This document shows, piece after piece, positions 33,231 to 41,730 of a stretch of 64,000 nucleotides of DNA. Numbering within the stretch: the stretch's first letter is position 1; each line of letters opens with the position of its first letter. A model generated the notes under the pieces. The model did no database searches. It had not been told where the DNA came from and saw only the letters and a program-made list of their open reading frames with translations. The position numbers and the translations under genes were made by a program. Source of the DNA: Pseudorhizobium tarimense (lineage in GTDB: Bacteria; Pseudomonadota; Alphaproteobacteria; Rhizobiales; Rhizobiaceae); contig NZ_JALJRA010000009.1 in assembly GCF_022968135.1 (NCBI RefSeq), positions 1 to 64,000 of the forward strand, written 5' to 3'.

Positions 33231-34262
33231 ATGGCGCTCGTCAAGAACCGCCGCAGGGAGCGCGGCGTCGACTATTGGCCGGGCTTCGTGGATGCGCTCT
33301 CCACGCTGCTTCTGGCCATCATGTTCCTGCTCACGGTCTTCGTGCTGGCGCAGTTCATCCTGAGCCGCGAGATCACCGGTCGTGACGAGGTGCTGAACCG
33401 GCTGAACAGCCAGATTGCGGAACTCACCGAACTGCTGGCGCTCGAGAAGGGGAATTCCCAGGATCTCGAGGACACGCTCGCCAACCTGCGCTCTTCTCTC
33501 GCATCCTCGGAAACGGAACGTTCGCGCCTGCAGGCCCTGCTCGACCAGGGTGCGGGCAGAAGCGACGCCGCCAACAGCCGGATTGGGCAACTGACGGACC
33601 AGCTTAACGAAGAGCAGCAGGTCAGTGCGCGGGCGATGAACCAGATTGAGCTGCTCAACCAGCAGATCGCCGCCCTTCGGGCGCAGATCGCAGCCGTTGA
33701 GGAAGCGCTGCAGGCGTCGGAGGCGAAGGACCAGTCAGCGCAGGCGCAGATCGCCGATCTCGGCCGTCGGTTGAACGTGGCACTGGCGCAGCGGGTCCAG
33801 GAACTAAACCGCTACCGGTCCGACTTCTTCGGCCGCTTGCGAGAGATCCTCTCCGACCGCGAGAACATCCGCATCGTGGGCGACCGTTTCGTCTTCCAGT
33901 CGGAGGTGCTCTTCCCCGTCGGCGGTGCGGAGCTCGATCAGGCCGGACGTGCGGAAATGGACAAGCTTGCGAACGCGCTTCTGGAACTTGCGGAGGAGAT
34001 CCCGCAGGAGATCAACTGGGTGCTGCGCGTGGACGGTCATACGGACAATTCGCCGCTCACGGGGACGGGGCGCTACCAGGACAACTGGGAGCTTTCCACA
34101 GCGCGCGCGACCTCCGTCGTCAAATACCTGATCTCGCAGGGCGTTCCTGCCAATCGCCTGGTCGCCGCCGGATTTGGCGAATATCAGCCAATCGCCGAGG
34201 GCAATACGCCGGAAGTGCGCTCGCAGAACCGGCGCATCGAGCTGAAGCTCACGGAGCGCTGA
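33231..34262 (+). CDS. MotB/OmpA-domain peptidoglycan-binding partner
   Basis: 343 residues. One membrane helix near the N-terminus (VDALSTLLLAIMFLLTVFVLAQF, about 19-41) carries an Asp (FVDAL) where MotB/ZorB-type stators have their proton-carrying Asp. Residues about 50-190 are a long coiled coil. The OmpA/MotB domain is about 215-340 with LRVDGHTDNSPL and NRRIEL, the peptidoglycan-binding set. With the preceding MotA-like protein it would form a proton-driven or force-transmitting stator. It ends with a 14-base tail overlap with the convergent ABC gene (34249-34262). Confidence 0.87.
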   Translation: MALVKNRRRERGVDYWPGFVDALSTLLLAIMFLLTVFVLAQFILSREITGRDEVLNRLNSQIAELTELLALEKGNSQDLEDTLANLRSSLASSETERSRLQALLDQGAGRSDAANSRIGQLTDQLNEEQQVSARAMNQIELLNQQIAALRAQIAAVEEALQASEAKDQSAQAQIADLGRRLNVALAQRVQELNRYRSDFFGRLREILSDRENIRIVGDRFVFQSEVLFPVGGAELDQAGRAEMDKLANALLELAEEIPQEINWVLRVDGHTDNSPLTGTGRYQDNWELSTARATSVVKYLISQGVPANRLVAAGFGEYQPIAEGNTPEVRSQNRRIELKLTER

Positions 34263-36045
34263 TCTTTTCGCGGATGCCGTCGTTGAACTGCAGGCGGGCG
34301 AGGCGGGCATAGAGGCCGCCCTTGGCGATGAGGCTCTGGTGGGTGCCTCCCTCGACGATACGGCCATTGTCCATCACGAGGATGCGGTCCGCTTTCAGGA
34401 CCGTTGCCAGCCGGTGCGCGATGACGAGGGTTGTGCGGTCCTTCATCAGCCCGTCGAGCGCCTTCTGGACCAGCGTCTCGCTCTCGGCGTCCAGTGCTGA
34501 TGTCGCTTCATCCAGCAGCAGAACCGGCGCATTTCGGAGAATAGCGCGAGCGATCGCGATGCGCTGCCGCTGGCCGCCGGAGAGCGTGATGCCGCGTTCG
34601 CCGACGAGCGTGTCGTAGCCTTCGTCGAGCCTGGAGATGAATTCGTCGGCCTGGGCGGCGACCGCCGCCGCTTGAACGGCTTCGCGGCTTGCCTCAGGTG
34701 CGCAGAAGGCGATGTTGTCGTGGATGGAGGCGGCGAAAATGGTAACATCCTGCGGCACGATGGCGAGGCGGTCGCGCAACTGCTCGAGCGTGGTTGCCCG
34801 CAGGTCGACCCCATCGAGGCGGATTGCCCCGGACTTCGGATCGTAGAAGCGCAGGAGCAGCGAGAAGATCGTGCTCTTGCCGGCACCCGACGGGCCGACG
34901 AACGCCACCGTTTCTCCCGGGCGGACTTGGAAGGAGAGGCCGTTGAGGGTGATGCTGTTTTCGCGCCTGGGGTAGGCGAAGGACACCGACTCGAAGGCGA
35001 CGTCGCCGCGGGGCGGGGAGGGGAGTGCAGCCGGGTCCGCGGGATCCTGGACCGACGGCTGCTCGTGCAGGAGTTCGGTCAGTCGCTCGGCGGCACCGCC
35101 TGCTTGGGAAAGCTCGCCCCAGACTTCCGAAAGCTGTCCAAGGGCGCTGGCACCGATGACAGAGTAGAGAACGAACTGTCCCAGCGTGCCCGCCGTCATG
35201 GCGCCGGAAAGCACGTTCTGGGCGCCGTACCAGAGCACACCGACGATGCTGCCGAAGACCATCAGGATGGCGAACCCCGTGAGGAGCGCCCGTGAGCGGA
35301 TTGCCGCGCGTGCGGCCTCGAAGGCATCCTCCACCGTGCGGCCATAGCGCTGGGTGGCGGCGGCCTCGCCGTTGAAGGCCTGCACGGTGCGGGCCGCACC
35401 GATGGTTTCGGCGGCGAAGGCGGAGGTGCGCGCTAGCGTATCCTGTGCCGCACGCGAACGGCGACGCACGGACCGGCCGAAGGCGACGAGCGGGAAGACG
35501 ATGATCGGGATTGCCCCCAGCGCAAGCCCGGACAATTTCGGGCTGGTGTAGATCATCATGCCCATGGCACCAAGACAGAGGATGGTGTTGCGCAGCGCCT
35601 GTGACGCTGCCGACCCGAAGGCGGACTTGATCTGCGTCGTGTCGGCGGTAAGGCGGGACACAATCTCGCCCGACTGGTTGACGTCGAAGAAGGCGGGCGA
35701 GAGCGTCGTGATCCGCGCGAAGACGTCACGCCGAAGGTCGGCTACGACGCGTTCTCCGACGGTAATGACGAAGTAGTAGCGCAAGGCGCTTGCCACAGCG
35801 AGCAGGATGGCGAGCGCAAACAGCATGCCGAAGTAGTTGTTGATGAAGGTGCCGTCTGCGGCGGCAAAGCCGTGGTCGATCATGCGGCGAACGGCGAGCG
35901 GAAGCGCCAGTGTCGTCGCCGCCGAAAGGATCAGTGCGAAGAGGGCTCCGACGACAAGTCCACGATAACGCGAAAGGTAGGGAAGAAGCCGCGCCAGCGG
36001 CCCGATTGCTTTGCCTCTCGGCTTTTTGTCTTCGTCGTATGCCAC
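34249..36045 (-). CDS. MsbA-like ABC exporter (fused permease/ATPase)
   Basis: 598 residues, GTG start at 36045 with GAGGGTAAA directly upstream. Six helices in about 20-310 form the transmembrane domain. The nucleotide-binding domain (about 350-590) has Walker A GPSGAGKST, Q-loop PQDVTIFA, signature LSGGQRQR and Walker B VLLLDEATSALD. It is a homodimeric exporter of lipid, drug or polysaccharide type; the substrate is unknown. It stands alone, convergent with the motor-like pair. Confidence 0.94.
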   Translation of the reverse strand: MAYDEDKKPRGKAIGPLARLLPYLSRYRGLVVGALFALILSAATTLALPLAVRRMIDHGFAAADGTFINNYFGMLFALAILLAVASALRYYFVITVGERVVADLRRDVFARITTLSPAFFDVNQSGEIVSRLTADTTQIKSAFGSAASQALRNTILCLGAMGMMIYTSPKLSGLALGAIPIIVFPLVAFGRSVRRRSRAAQDTLARTSAFAAETIGAARTVQAFNGEAAATQRYGRTVEDAFEAARAAIRSRALLTGFAILMVFGSIVGVLWYGAQNVLSGAMTAGTLGQFVLYSVIGASALGQLSEVWGELSQAGGAAERLTELLHEQPSVQDPADPAALPSPPRGDVAFESVSFAYPRRENSITLNGLSFQVRPGETVAFVGPSGAGKSTIFSLLLRFYDPKSGAIRLDGVDLRATTLEQLRDRLAIVPQDVTIFAASIHDNIAFCAPEASREAVQAAAVAAQADEFISRLDEGYDTLVGERGITLSGGQRQRIAIARAILRNAPVLLLDEATSALDAESETLVQKALDGLMKDRTTLVIAHRLATVLKADRILVMDNGRIVEGGTHQSLIAKGGLYARLARLQFNDGIREKISAP

Positions 36046-36227
36046 TTTACCCTCATACTCGACGGCATCTTTCTGAGGCCGACGGGCCTTGTGCTTCCGG
36101 CGCCCTTCCTGTATAGGCTCCGCATCGAATTGGGAAGCCGTGGCCGTCCGGTCTGCGGCTTCATTTATTGAAGAGGGTCTGCGATCGCAAATGCGACATA
36201 TGGACCCCGGACAGCAGGAATAGGGCC

Positions 36228-36449
36228 ATGAAGACTGACATTCATCCGGAATACCACACGATCAAGGTCGTCATGACCGACGGCACCGAGTACGAAACCC
36301 GCTCGACCTGGGGTTCGGAAGGCGCGACCATGAACCTTGAAATCGACCCGAAGTCGCATCCGGCATGGACCGGCGGCAACCAGCAGCTGATGGACCGCGG
36401 CGGCCGCGTTTCGAAGTTCAACAAGCGCTTCGGTGGTCTCGGCCTCTAA
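36228..36449 (+). CDS. rpmE: 50S ribosomal protein L31
   Basis: 73 residues from ATG 36228. [20 protein letters not shown] through the [11 protein letters not shown] and FNKRFG stretch is the usual rhizobial L31. There are no Cys residues, so it is the C-minus, zinc-free form. It is followed by a strong hairpin terminator at 36475-36501 and is divergent from the ABC exporter. Confidence 0.96.
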   Translation: MKTDIHPEYHTIKVVMTDGTEYETRSTWGSEGATMNLEIDPKSHPAWTGGNQQLMDRGGRVSKFNKRFGGLGL

Positions 36450-36474
36450 TCGCCGATCGACATAGCGAGTTGAG

Positions 36475-36501
36475 AAAACCCGGTCATTGGCCGGGTTTTT
36501 T
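36475..36501 (+). terminator. Rho-independent terminator after rpmE
   Basis: AAAACCCGG (36475-36483) and CCGGGTTTT (36491-36499) are perfectly complementary with a 7-base loop, followed by further T residues to 36501. It lies 26 bases past the rpmE stop. Confidence 0.9.
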
Positions 36502-36527
36502 GTTGTCTCTAATCAAGAGTGGCACCG

Positions 36528-36552
36528 AAAAAAAAGCAGGCCGAAGCCTGCT
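36528..36552 (-). terminator. Rho-independent terminator of the rcdA gene
   Basis: AGCAGGC (36535-36541), loop CGAA, GCCTGCT (36546-36552), with an A-run on the left that becomes a T-run on the minus strand. It is 30 bases past the stop of the gene at 36582-37094. Confidence 0.88.
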
Positions 36553-36581
36553 CTTTTCGGTGGATCGTCATTGATCGTGAT

Positions 36582-37094
36582 CTAGGCGCTGAAGGCGGTC
36601 TGCAGGAGATTGAGCTGGGCGCGCACGCCGTTCTCGTTGTCCGGCGTTACCACCGGATCGCTCGGGCGATAGATTTCGCGGTCGAGGATGGCGACGCGGT
36701 TCTGCAGGCGCAGCGAGCGCTCCACGAGGTCGCGGAAGCCTTCCGGCAGATCCAGCCAGCCAGGCGCGTTCTTGTCGACGTTGAAACCGTCGAGGCGCAC
36801 CTTGTTCTTCTCGACCAGGACCTGATCGCGGCTCATCTCGCCGTTGTTGACGGCGCGCTGCAGGAGAAGCCAGGAGGCCATCTGCATGAGGCGGGTCGTC
36901 AGGCGCATGGATTCCGCAGCATAAAGCACCGACGCCACGCGCGGCAGCACCTTGGAAGCGGCCCGGCCGGGGCCATCAAGATAGGCTGCGGTTTCCTCGA
37001 CCAAGCTCATGCCCTCGGCATAGAGTGCTTTGAAGTGCGATGAGGCGGCAGCGCGACCCGCGAAGTTGACCGTGTTCAGTCCCTGTTCCGACAT
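36582..37094 (-). CDS. rcdA: RcdA-type (DUF1465) cell-cycle protease adaptor
   Basis: 170 residues, all helical. FKALYAEGMSLVEETAAYLD, SVLYAAESMRLTTRLMQMASWLLLQRA (split) and LDREIYRP in the C-terminal third are the DUF1465 pattern. Caulobacter RcdA, of this family, helps deliver CtrA to ClpXP; the Sinorhizobium homologue is also tied to cell-cycle control. The upstream region has TTAA-N7-TTAA at 37211-37225, a CtrA-box match, which would make rcdA part of the CtrA regulon. A terminator follows at 36528-36552. Confidence 0.88.
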   Translation of the reverse strand: MSEQGLNTVNFAGRAAASSHFKALYAEGMSLVEETAAYLDGPGRAASKVLPRVASVLYAAESMRLTTRLMQMASWLLLQRAVNNGEMSRDQVLVEKNKVRLDGFNVDKNAPGWLDLPEGFRDLVERSLRLQNRVAILDREIYRPSDPVVTPDNENGVRAQLNLLQTAFSA

Positions 37095-37210
37095 GAATTC
37101 ACCTTGCTAACGCATCACTCTCAGGCAATGACGAGCAGAGAATAAAGTTCCGCTCTCGCCTCTTGTCGAAGTTAAGATGATGTTTATAGCGGCAATCGGC
37201 AAGCCGTTTC

Positions 37211-37225
37211 TTAAGGAAGGGTTAA
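37211..37225. promoter_or_regulatory. CtrA-box match upstream of rcdA
   Basis: TTAA-GGAAGGG-TTAA, the TTAA-N7-TTAA consensus of the alphaproteobacterial cell-cycle regulator CtrA, 117 bases upstream of the rcdA start. A second, one-mismatch copy (TTAA-GATGATG-TTTA) lies at 37172-37186. Binding has not been shown. Confidence 0.6.
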
Positions 37226-37250
37226 TACCCACACTTTTGAAGAGGCGAAC

Positions 37251-37277
37251 AAAAAAGAAGAGCCGCAAAAGCGGCTC
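37251..37277 (-). terminator. Rho-independent terminator downstream of DUF1192/MFS unit
   Basis: GAGCCGC (37260-37266), loop AAAA, GCGGCTC (37271-37277), with a run of A on the left giving T on the minus strand. It lies about 150 bases past the DUF1192 stop. Confidence 0.8.
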
Positions 37278-37430
37278 TCAAGGTAAAACAGGGAGAAAGT
37301 CAGACCTCTTCGCCACTTGGTGAAACCGTCTGAGTCCGGGAAGCCCGGATGTCTGGGATCATGCTCCCTTTTGCTTAACATACTATTAAAATTAGAATTG
37401 GTTTACCTCGAATCTCGGATCTAAGGCGCG

Positions 37431-37622
37431 TCAGCGGAAAAAACTGTCCGCTGCACGTCGCCCCGCCGCCTTTCTTTTCTTATCCGCCTGAAGGCGCGCA
37501 ACTTCGCTCTGCAGCAAGGCGATCCGGTGCTCCAGATCTTCAACCGAAAGTGAACTGAGATCACTGCCGATCTCATGGGAGACTGGCCGCTTGATGGGTC
37601 TGTCGTCGTCGGCAAAGCTCAT
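37431..37622 (-). CDS. DUF1192 small protein
   Basis: 63 residues. SLSVEDLEHRIALLQSEVAR is a short coiled coil in the middle, preceded by an acidic N-terminus (FADDDRPIKRP), the DUF1192 pattern. No function is established. It overlaps the end of the MFS gene by 4 bases (37619-37622), so the pair is co-translated. Confidence 0.85.
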   Translation of the reverse strand: MSFADDDRPIKRPVSHEIGSDLSSLSVEDLEHRIALLQSEVARLQADKKRKAAGRRAADSFFR

Positions 37623-38893
37623 GCGGACTGCCTTTCCTGTAGCTCATCGGTGCCCTCGGCGGCTCTCGGATTAAGCAGCAGGCTTTCCGGTGTCGTCAAG
37701 GAGGGGGCGAGAGCCGGCGAGCCAGCATAGCTGTCGCGTTCCTCGATCGGAACCGGTGCGCGCCTGCGGCTGCGGAAGATCGCATAGGCTGTGACCAGGA
37801 TGTGGCTGATGGCCGTCACGGCGAAGAGAGCATAGGGCCCGAGCCAGGTCATGACCGGGCCGCCCAGCGTCGGGCCGATGATCGTCCCGATACCGTAGAG
37901 GAGAAGCAGGCCGCCGGAGACCTTGACGAAATCCTCCGGCGCCGCGTGGTCGTTCGCATGTGCCACGGCAATCGGGTAAAGCGCGTTAGAGGCGGCGCCG
38001 TAGAGCGCCACGAGCACCAGGATGATGTAGACGCTGCCCGGCTGAAACAGGCTCAGTCCAAGCCCTGCGACGGCGCCGGCGCCCGCGAGCGCTGCCAGCA
38101 CGAAGCGGCGGTCCATACGGTCGGAGAGGCGGCCGGCCGGGAACTGCGCTATCGCACCGGCGAGGATGGTGACGCTGACCATGATGGCAATCGTGTCCTG
38201 CGGCAGCCCTGCGCGAGCGCCGAAGACCGCAACCAGCGTCCCGTAGGCGCCGTTTGCCGTCCCCACCAGAAGGATGGCGATGAAGGAGACGGGAGAGTTC
38301 TGGTAGAGGCCCTTGAGGTCGAGGCGGACCCGCTTCAGCGGCTGGGGCGAGGCGGCTCTGGAGACGGCGGTCGGAATGATTGCAAGGCAATAGAGGATGC
38401 CGCAGATCATGAACAGGATGGGCGTCGAGATGTCCGCGAACGGAACCATCATCTGGCCGCCGACCACGCCGAACAGGCTGATCGAAATATAGAAGGAGAA
38501 GATCGCGCCGCGGCTTTCATTGGTAGCCCGCTCGTTCAGCCAACTTTCGATGATCATCGACGTCCCTGCCGTGCAGAGGCCGGTCACGGCACGCAGGATC
38601 AGCCAAGCGGTCTGGTCAACGAGGATGCCGGTCAAAAGCACGTTGAGGCAGATGAGGGCGCCGAAGCCGGCGAACGCCCTGACATGGCCTATGCGACGCA
38701 CGAGATTGGGAGCGACGAAGCAGCCGACGACGAAGCCCGTCGCCCAGGTCGTACCGATCAGACCGAGGATCTCGTTCGAGTAGCCTTCCATTGAGCCGCG
38801 CACTGGCAGGAGGAGGCCCTGCAGGCCGTTTCCAAGAAACAGGAAGAGCGTGCTCGTCAGGAGTGCCAGAACCGGCAGCAGGTTACGTCGCAT
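37619..38893 (-). CDS. MFS transporter (YcaD-like)
   Basis: 424 residues with twelve hydrophobic helices in about 5-400. GFVVGCFVAPNLVRRIGHVR fits the MFS loop 2-3 motif, and GRLSDRMDRR between helices 8 and 9 is the repeat of that motif. A soluble 45-residue C-terminal tail follows (SRRRAPVPIEERDS). The substrate is unknown; YcaD-type proteins are putative exporters. It is coupled to DUF1192. Confidence 0.9.
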   Translation of the reverse strand: MRRNLLPVLALLTSTLFLFLGNGLQGLLLPVRGSMEGYSNEILGLIGTTWATGFVVGCFVAPNLVRRIGHVRAFAGFGALICLNVLLTGILVDQTAWLILRAVTGLCTAGTSMIIESWLNERATNESRGAIFSFYISISLFGVVGGQMMVPFADISTPILFMICGILYCLAIIPTAVSRAASPQPLKRVRLDLKGLYQNSPVSFIAILLVGTANGAYGTLVAVFGARAGLPQDTIAIMVSVTILAGAIAQFPAGRLSDRMDRRFVLAALAGAGAVAGLGLSLFQPGSVYIILVLVALYGAASNALYPIAVAHANDHAAPEDFVKVSGGLLLLYGIGTIIGPTLGGPVMTWLGPYALFAVTAISHILVTAYAIFRSRRRAPVPIEERDSYAGSPALAPSLTTPESLLLNPRAAEGTDELQERQSA

Positions 38894-39084
38894 TATCTAT
38901 GACCAGTCTTCAATCACTCGAAGGAGGTGCCCGCAGCGGGGACCTTACGCGGAATATGTTGCCACTACCGTCAATTGCGGATTAACGACCGGTGGCGAGA
39001 ACGTTCCAGCCCGATTCGCTGCGCCGGCATTGGTGGCCAGCAAAGATGTCCAGCCTGTGACAGGGCGGGCTCAAGGAGAATATC

Positions 39085-39246
39085 ATGTCGAAGGTGATCG
39101 GCATTCTGCTGCTCCTTGCCATGCTGGTGCATATCATCCGTCCTCTCGGTCTCCCGGGCCTGAAACGGCGGGCCGACTTCTGGAAAGTCGCCGTCGCCGC
39201 GTTTGCCATCTGGGCGCTCGTTCTCTTGGCGCGGGACTTCACCTAG
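39085..39246 (+). CDS. Two-helix small membrane protein
   Basis: 53 residues, ATG 39085 with AAGGAGAA upstream. VIGILLLLAMLVHIIRPLGL and VAVAAFAIWALVLLARDF are two membrane helices joined by a basic loop (LKRRADFWK). Such short proteins are commonly conserved near fda in rhizobia but I do not recognise a function. A hairpin terminator shared with the convergent fda gene follows. Confidence 0.75.
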   Translation: MSKVIGILLLLAMLVHIIRPLGLPGLKRRADFWKVAVAAFAIWALVLLARDFT

Positions 39247-39267
39247 AGCGTCTATCGCGTTCGGCAA

Positions 39268-39301
39268 AGAAAAAGGCTGCCCCGTTTCCGGCGCAGCCTT
39301 T
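39268..39301 (-). terminator. Bidirectional terminator between small membrane gene and fda
   Basis: AAAGGCTGC (39272-39280) pairs with GCAGCCTTT (39293-39301) over a 12-base loop. The A-run on the left gives a T-run on the minus strand for fda; the plus side ends in TTT. Confidence 0.8.
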
Positions 39302-39326
39302 GTTAAGAACGGCCTGAAGGGCCGCA

Positions 39327-40223
39327 TCAGACCTTGTTGACGCTGGCGTCGCAAATCTGATCGATCGTTTCGGCGAGGCTCGCGTTGAACTCTTCGTCGC
39401 TCATCGAAACCCGCAGCTTTTCCGTCAGCGCACGCGAGAAGCTTGCGATCATACCGGGGTTGCGGCTGAGCTTCTCGCAGGCCTCGACGGTGCTGTAGCC
39501 GCCGGAAAGGGCGACCACCCGGATTACCGAATTGTGGGCCATCAACGGGGAGTAGAAGCCGGCGACCGTCGGGATTGTCAGCTTCAGCATCACGTCCTCG
39601 CCGGCCGGCAGCTTGTCGAGCTGCTGGGCGATCTCGTCCTGGAGAATGTTTTCGGCCTCTTCCTTCGTCGGGCTCTTGATGGAGACCTCCGGCTCGATGA
39701 TCGGCACCAGACCGTGGCCGATGATCTGGCGGGCAACCTCGAACTGCTGCTTTACGACCGCGGCAATGCCGGCCTTGTCGGCCTGCGCGATGACCGAACG
39801 CATCTTGGTGCCGAAGATGCCCTTCTTGACGCCGCGCGACAGGAGCGCGTCGAGGTCCGGCATGGGCTTCATCATCTGGACGCCATTCTCCTCGTCGAGG
39901 AGACCCTTGTCGACCTTCAGGAAGGGGACGACGCCGCGCTTTTCCCAAAGATAGGAGGGGACTTCCTGGCCCTCGACATCGCCGTCCATGGTTCGCTCGA
40001 ACAGGATTGCACCGATGACCTTGTCACCGGTGAAGGCGGGCGCGCTCATGATGCGGACGCGCATTGCGTGCATCAGGCGGAACATTTCCTCATCGCCCTG
40101 ATAGTCGGACTCGGAAACGCCGTAGAGGCGCAACGCTTTGGGTGTCGAACCGCCGCTCTGGTCCAGCGCGGCAATGAAGCCCGGCGCAGAGCTCATCTTG
40201 TTCAACATCTTCGCGTCCACCAT
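39327..40223 (-). CDS. fda: Fructose-bisphosphate aldolase, class I
   Basis: 298 residues. FIAALDQSGGSTPKAL at the N-terminus, ILFERTMDGDVEG, VPFLKVDKGL and SGGYSTVEACEKL are the class I bacterial aldolase motifs, with the Schiff-base Lys in the FLKVDKG/VMLKLTIP region. It cleaves or forms fructose-1,6-bisphosphate. It is the last gene of the carbon block with pgk, gap and tkt. A long AT-rich palindrome lies upstream at 40334-40366. Confidence 0.95.
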   Translation of the reverse strand: MVDAKMLNKMSSAPGFIAALDQSGGSTPKALRLYGVSESDYQGDEEMFRLMHAMRVRIMSAPAFTGDKVIGAILFERTMDGDVEGQEVPSYLWEKRGVVPFLKVDKGLLDEENGVQMMKPMPDLDALLSRGVKKGIFGTKMRSVIAQADKAGIAAVVKQQFEVARQIIGHGLVPIIEPEVSIKSPTKEEAENILQDEIAQQLDKLPAGEDVMLKLTIPTVAGFYSPLMAHNSVIRVVALSGGYSTVEACEKLSRNPGMIASFSRALTEKLRVSMSDEEFNASLAETIDQICDASVNKV

Positions 40224-40333
40224 TTCCCACTCCCTATTCCTAACCGGCGCGAACCGCGCTCACGACATTGTATTCCGAGGCTATAACTGGCCGATAACAG
40301 ATGTAGGGCGGAAGTAAATCCTGGAGTAAGTCG

Positions 40334-40366
40334 TTGAAACGATTGAATTCAATTCAATCGTTTCAA
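40334..40366. promoter_or_regulatory. Perfect 33-bp AT-rich palindrome upstream of fda
   Basis: Two 16-base arms, TTGAAACGATTGAATT (40334-40349) and AATTCAATCGTTTCAA (40351-40366), are exact inverse complements around one C. It lies 111-143 bases upstream of the fda start and 75 bases beyond the pgk stop. It has no U-run and is AT-rich, so an operator is more likely than a terminator. The TGAAAC/GTTTCA ends resemble LacI/FruR-type half-sites. Confidence 0.7.
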
Positions 40367-40440
40367 ACGGCTAAATATTTTAGACGTTGTTGACGATGGT
40401 GTGGACCAGCCTATCTTCCGCGCCTTCGTCAGGCGCATCG

Positions 40441-41637
40441 TCATTTGCTCAGGACTGCAACGCCCGGCAGTTCTTTGCCTTCCATCCATTCCAGGAATGC
40501 GCCACCGGCGGTGGAAATGTAAGTGAAGTCTTCTGCGACACCGGCATGGTGCAGTGCAGAGACCGTGTCACCGCCACCGGCCACCGAGACCAGCTGGCCT
40601 GAACGGGTCCGTTCGGCAGCATGGCGCGCGGCAGAGACGGTCGCGGCATCGAAGGGCTCGATCTCGAAGGCGCCAAGCGGACCGTTCCACACAAGCGTCT
40701 GGGCCTTGGTGATCCAGTCGTTGACCTTTTCCACCGACCTTGGCCCGACATCCAGCACCATGGCATCGGACGGGATGACGTCGATGGCGACCGTCTCGTT
40801 GGCCGCGCCGGCCTTGAACTCGCGTGCCACGACCCCGTCCACCGGCAGTATGATCGAGCACCCGGCGCCTTCGGCCTCGGCCATGATCTTGCGGGCGGTG
40901 TCCGCAAGGTCGTGCTCGCAGAGCGATTTGCCGACATCGATCCCCTGTGCCGCAAGGAAAGTGTTGGCCATGCCGCCACCGATCACCAGGGCGTCCACCT
41001 TCTTCACGAGGTTCATCAGGAGGTCGATCTTGGTGGACACCTTTGCGCCGCCGACGATCGCGACGACCGGGCGGGAAGGATTGCCGAGGCCTTTTTCCAG
41101 CGCTTCCAGTTCCGCCTGCATGGTGCGGCCCGCATAGGCGGGCAGGTGGTGAGCAAGGCCTTCCGTCGACGCATGGGCCCGGTGGGCGGCGGAGAAGGCA
41201 TCGTTGACGTAGATGTCGCCATTCCTGGCCAAGGCGGCGGTGAAATCCGCCTCGTTCTTTTCCTCTCCCTTGTGGAAGCGGGTGTTCTCCAGGAGCAGGA
41301 TATCGCCGTTGTTCATCCTGGCGATGGCGTCCTCGGCGGGGGCACCGATGCAGTCGGTGGCGAAGAAGACCGCGCGGTCCAGCACGTCCTCCACCGCAGA
41401 CGCAATCAGCGACAGGGACATGTCACCGACCGGCTGGCCCTTCGGACGGCCGAAATGGGCCAGCAGGATCACCTTGGCGCCCTTGTCGGAGAGTTCGCGG
41501 ATCGTCGAAGCAACGCGCTCGATGCGGGTCGCGTCCGTCACGCGGCCTTCGGAGACGGGAACGTTGAGATCGACGCGCACCAGAACGCGCTTTCCGGCGA
41601 TGTGGTTGAGGTCGTCGAGTGTCTTGAACGCAGGCAT
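40441..41637 (-). CDS. pgk: Phosphoglycerate kinase
   Basis: 398 residues. [15 protein letters not shown] near the N-terminus, the substrate region [29 protein letters not shown] and the C-terminal [16 protein letters not shown] are the PGK motifs. It interconverts 1,3-bisphosphoglycerate and 3-phosphoglycerate. It lies between fda and the K+/H+ antiporter gene on the same strand. Confidence 0.97.
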   Translation of the reverse strand: MPAFKTLDDLNHIAGKRVLVRVDLNVPVSEGRVTDATRIERVASTIRELSDKGAKVILLAHFGRPKGQPVGDMSLSLIASAVEDVLDRAVFFATDCIGAPAEDAIARMNNGDILLLENTRFHKGEEKNEADFTAALARNGDIYVNDAFSAAHRAHASTEGLAHHLPAYAGRTMQAELEALEKGLGNPSRPVVAIVGGAKVSTKIDLLMNLVKKVDALVIGGGMANTFLAAQGIDVGKSLCEHDLADTARKIMAEAEGAGCSIILPVDGVVAREFKAGAANETVAIDVIPSDAMVLDVGPRSVEKVNDWITKAQTLVWNGPLGAFEIEPFDAATVSAARHAAERTRSGQLVSVAGGGDTVSALHHAGVAEDFTYISTAGGAFLEWMEGKELPGVAVLSK

Positions 41638-41730
41638 GAGATGGATCCTCGTCGGCTTTGAAATGCGAAGCGGACCATACTATTCCTGATGTGCGGCGCA
41701 AGGCGGAGCGGCGATTTGCTCCTGCCCGAC

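Larger units (their letters stand above)
37095..37430. other. Intergenic region of 336 bp between rcdA and the DUF1192 gene
   Basis: It holds the rcdA promoter region, with a perfect TTAA-N7-TTAA box (37211-37225), a near-match TTAA-N7-TTTA (37172-37186), and the hairpin terminator 37251-37277 of the upstream minus-strand unit. The stretch 37278-37430 is unremarkable; I see no open frame. Confidence 0.6.

Noticed and set aside
32178..34262. Zorya-type antiphage system (ZorA/ZorB)
   Set aside because: The stator pair resembles ZorAB in architecture, but no zorC, zorD or zorE-like gene is adjacent, and the flanks are housekeeping genes (suhB and an ABC exporter).
40334..40366. Palindrome as pgk terminator
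   Set aside because: The stem is AT-rich with a one-base centre and lacks a U-run on the minus strand, unlike the clear GC-rich terminators elsewhere in the window.
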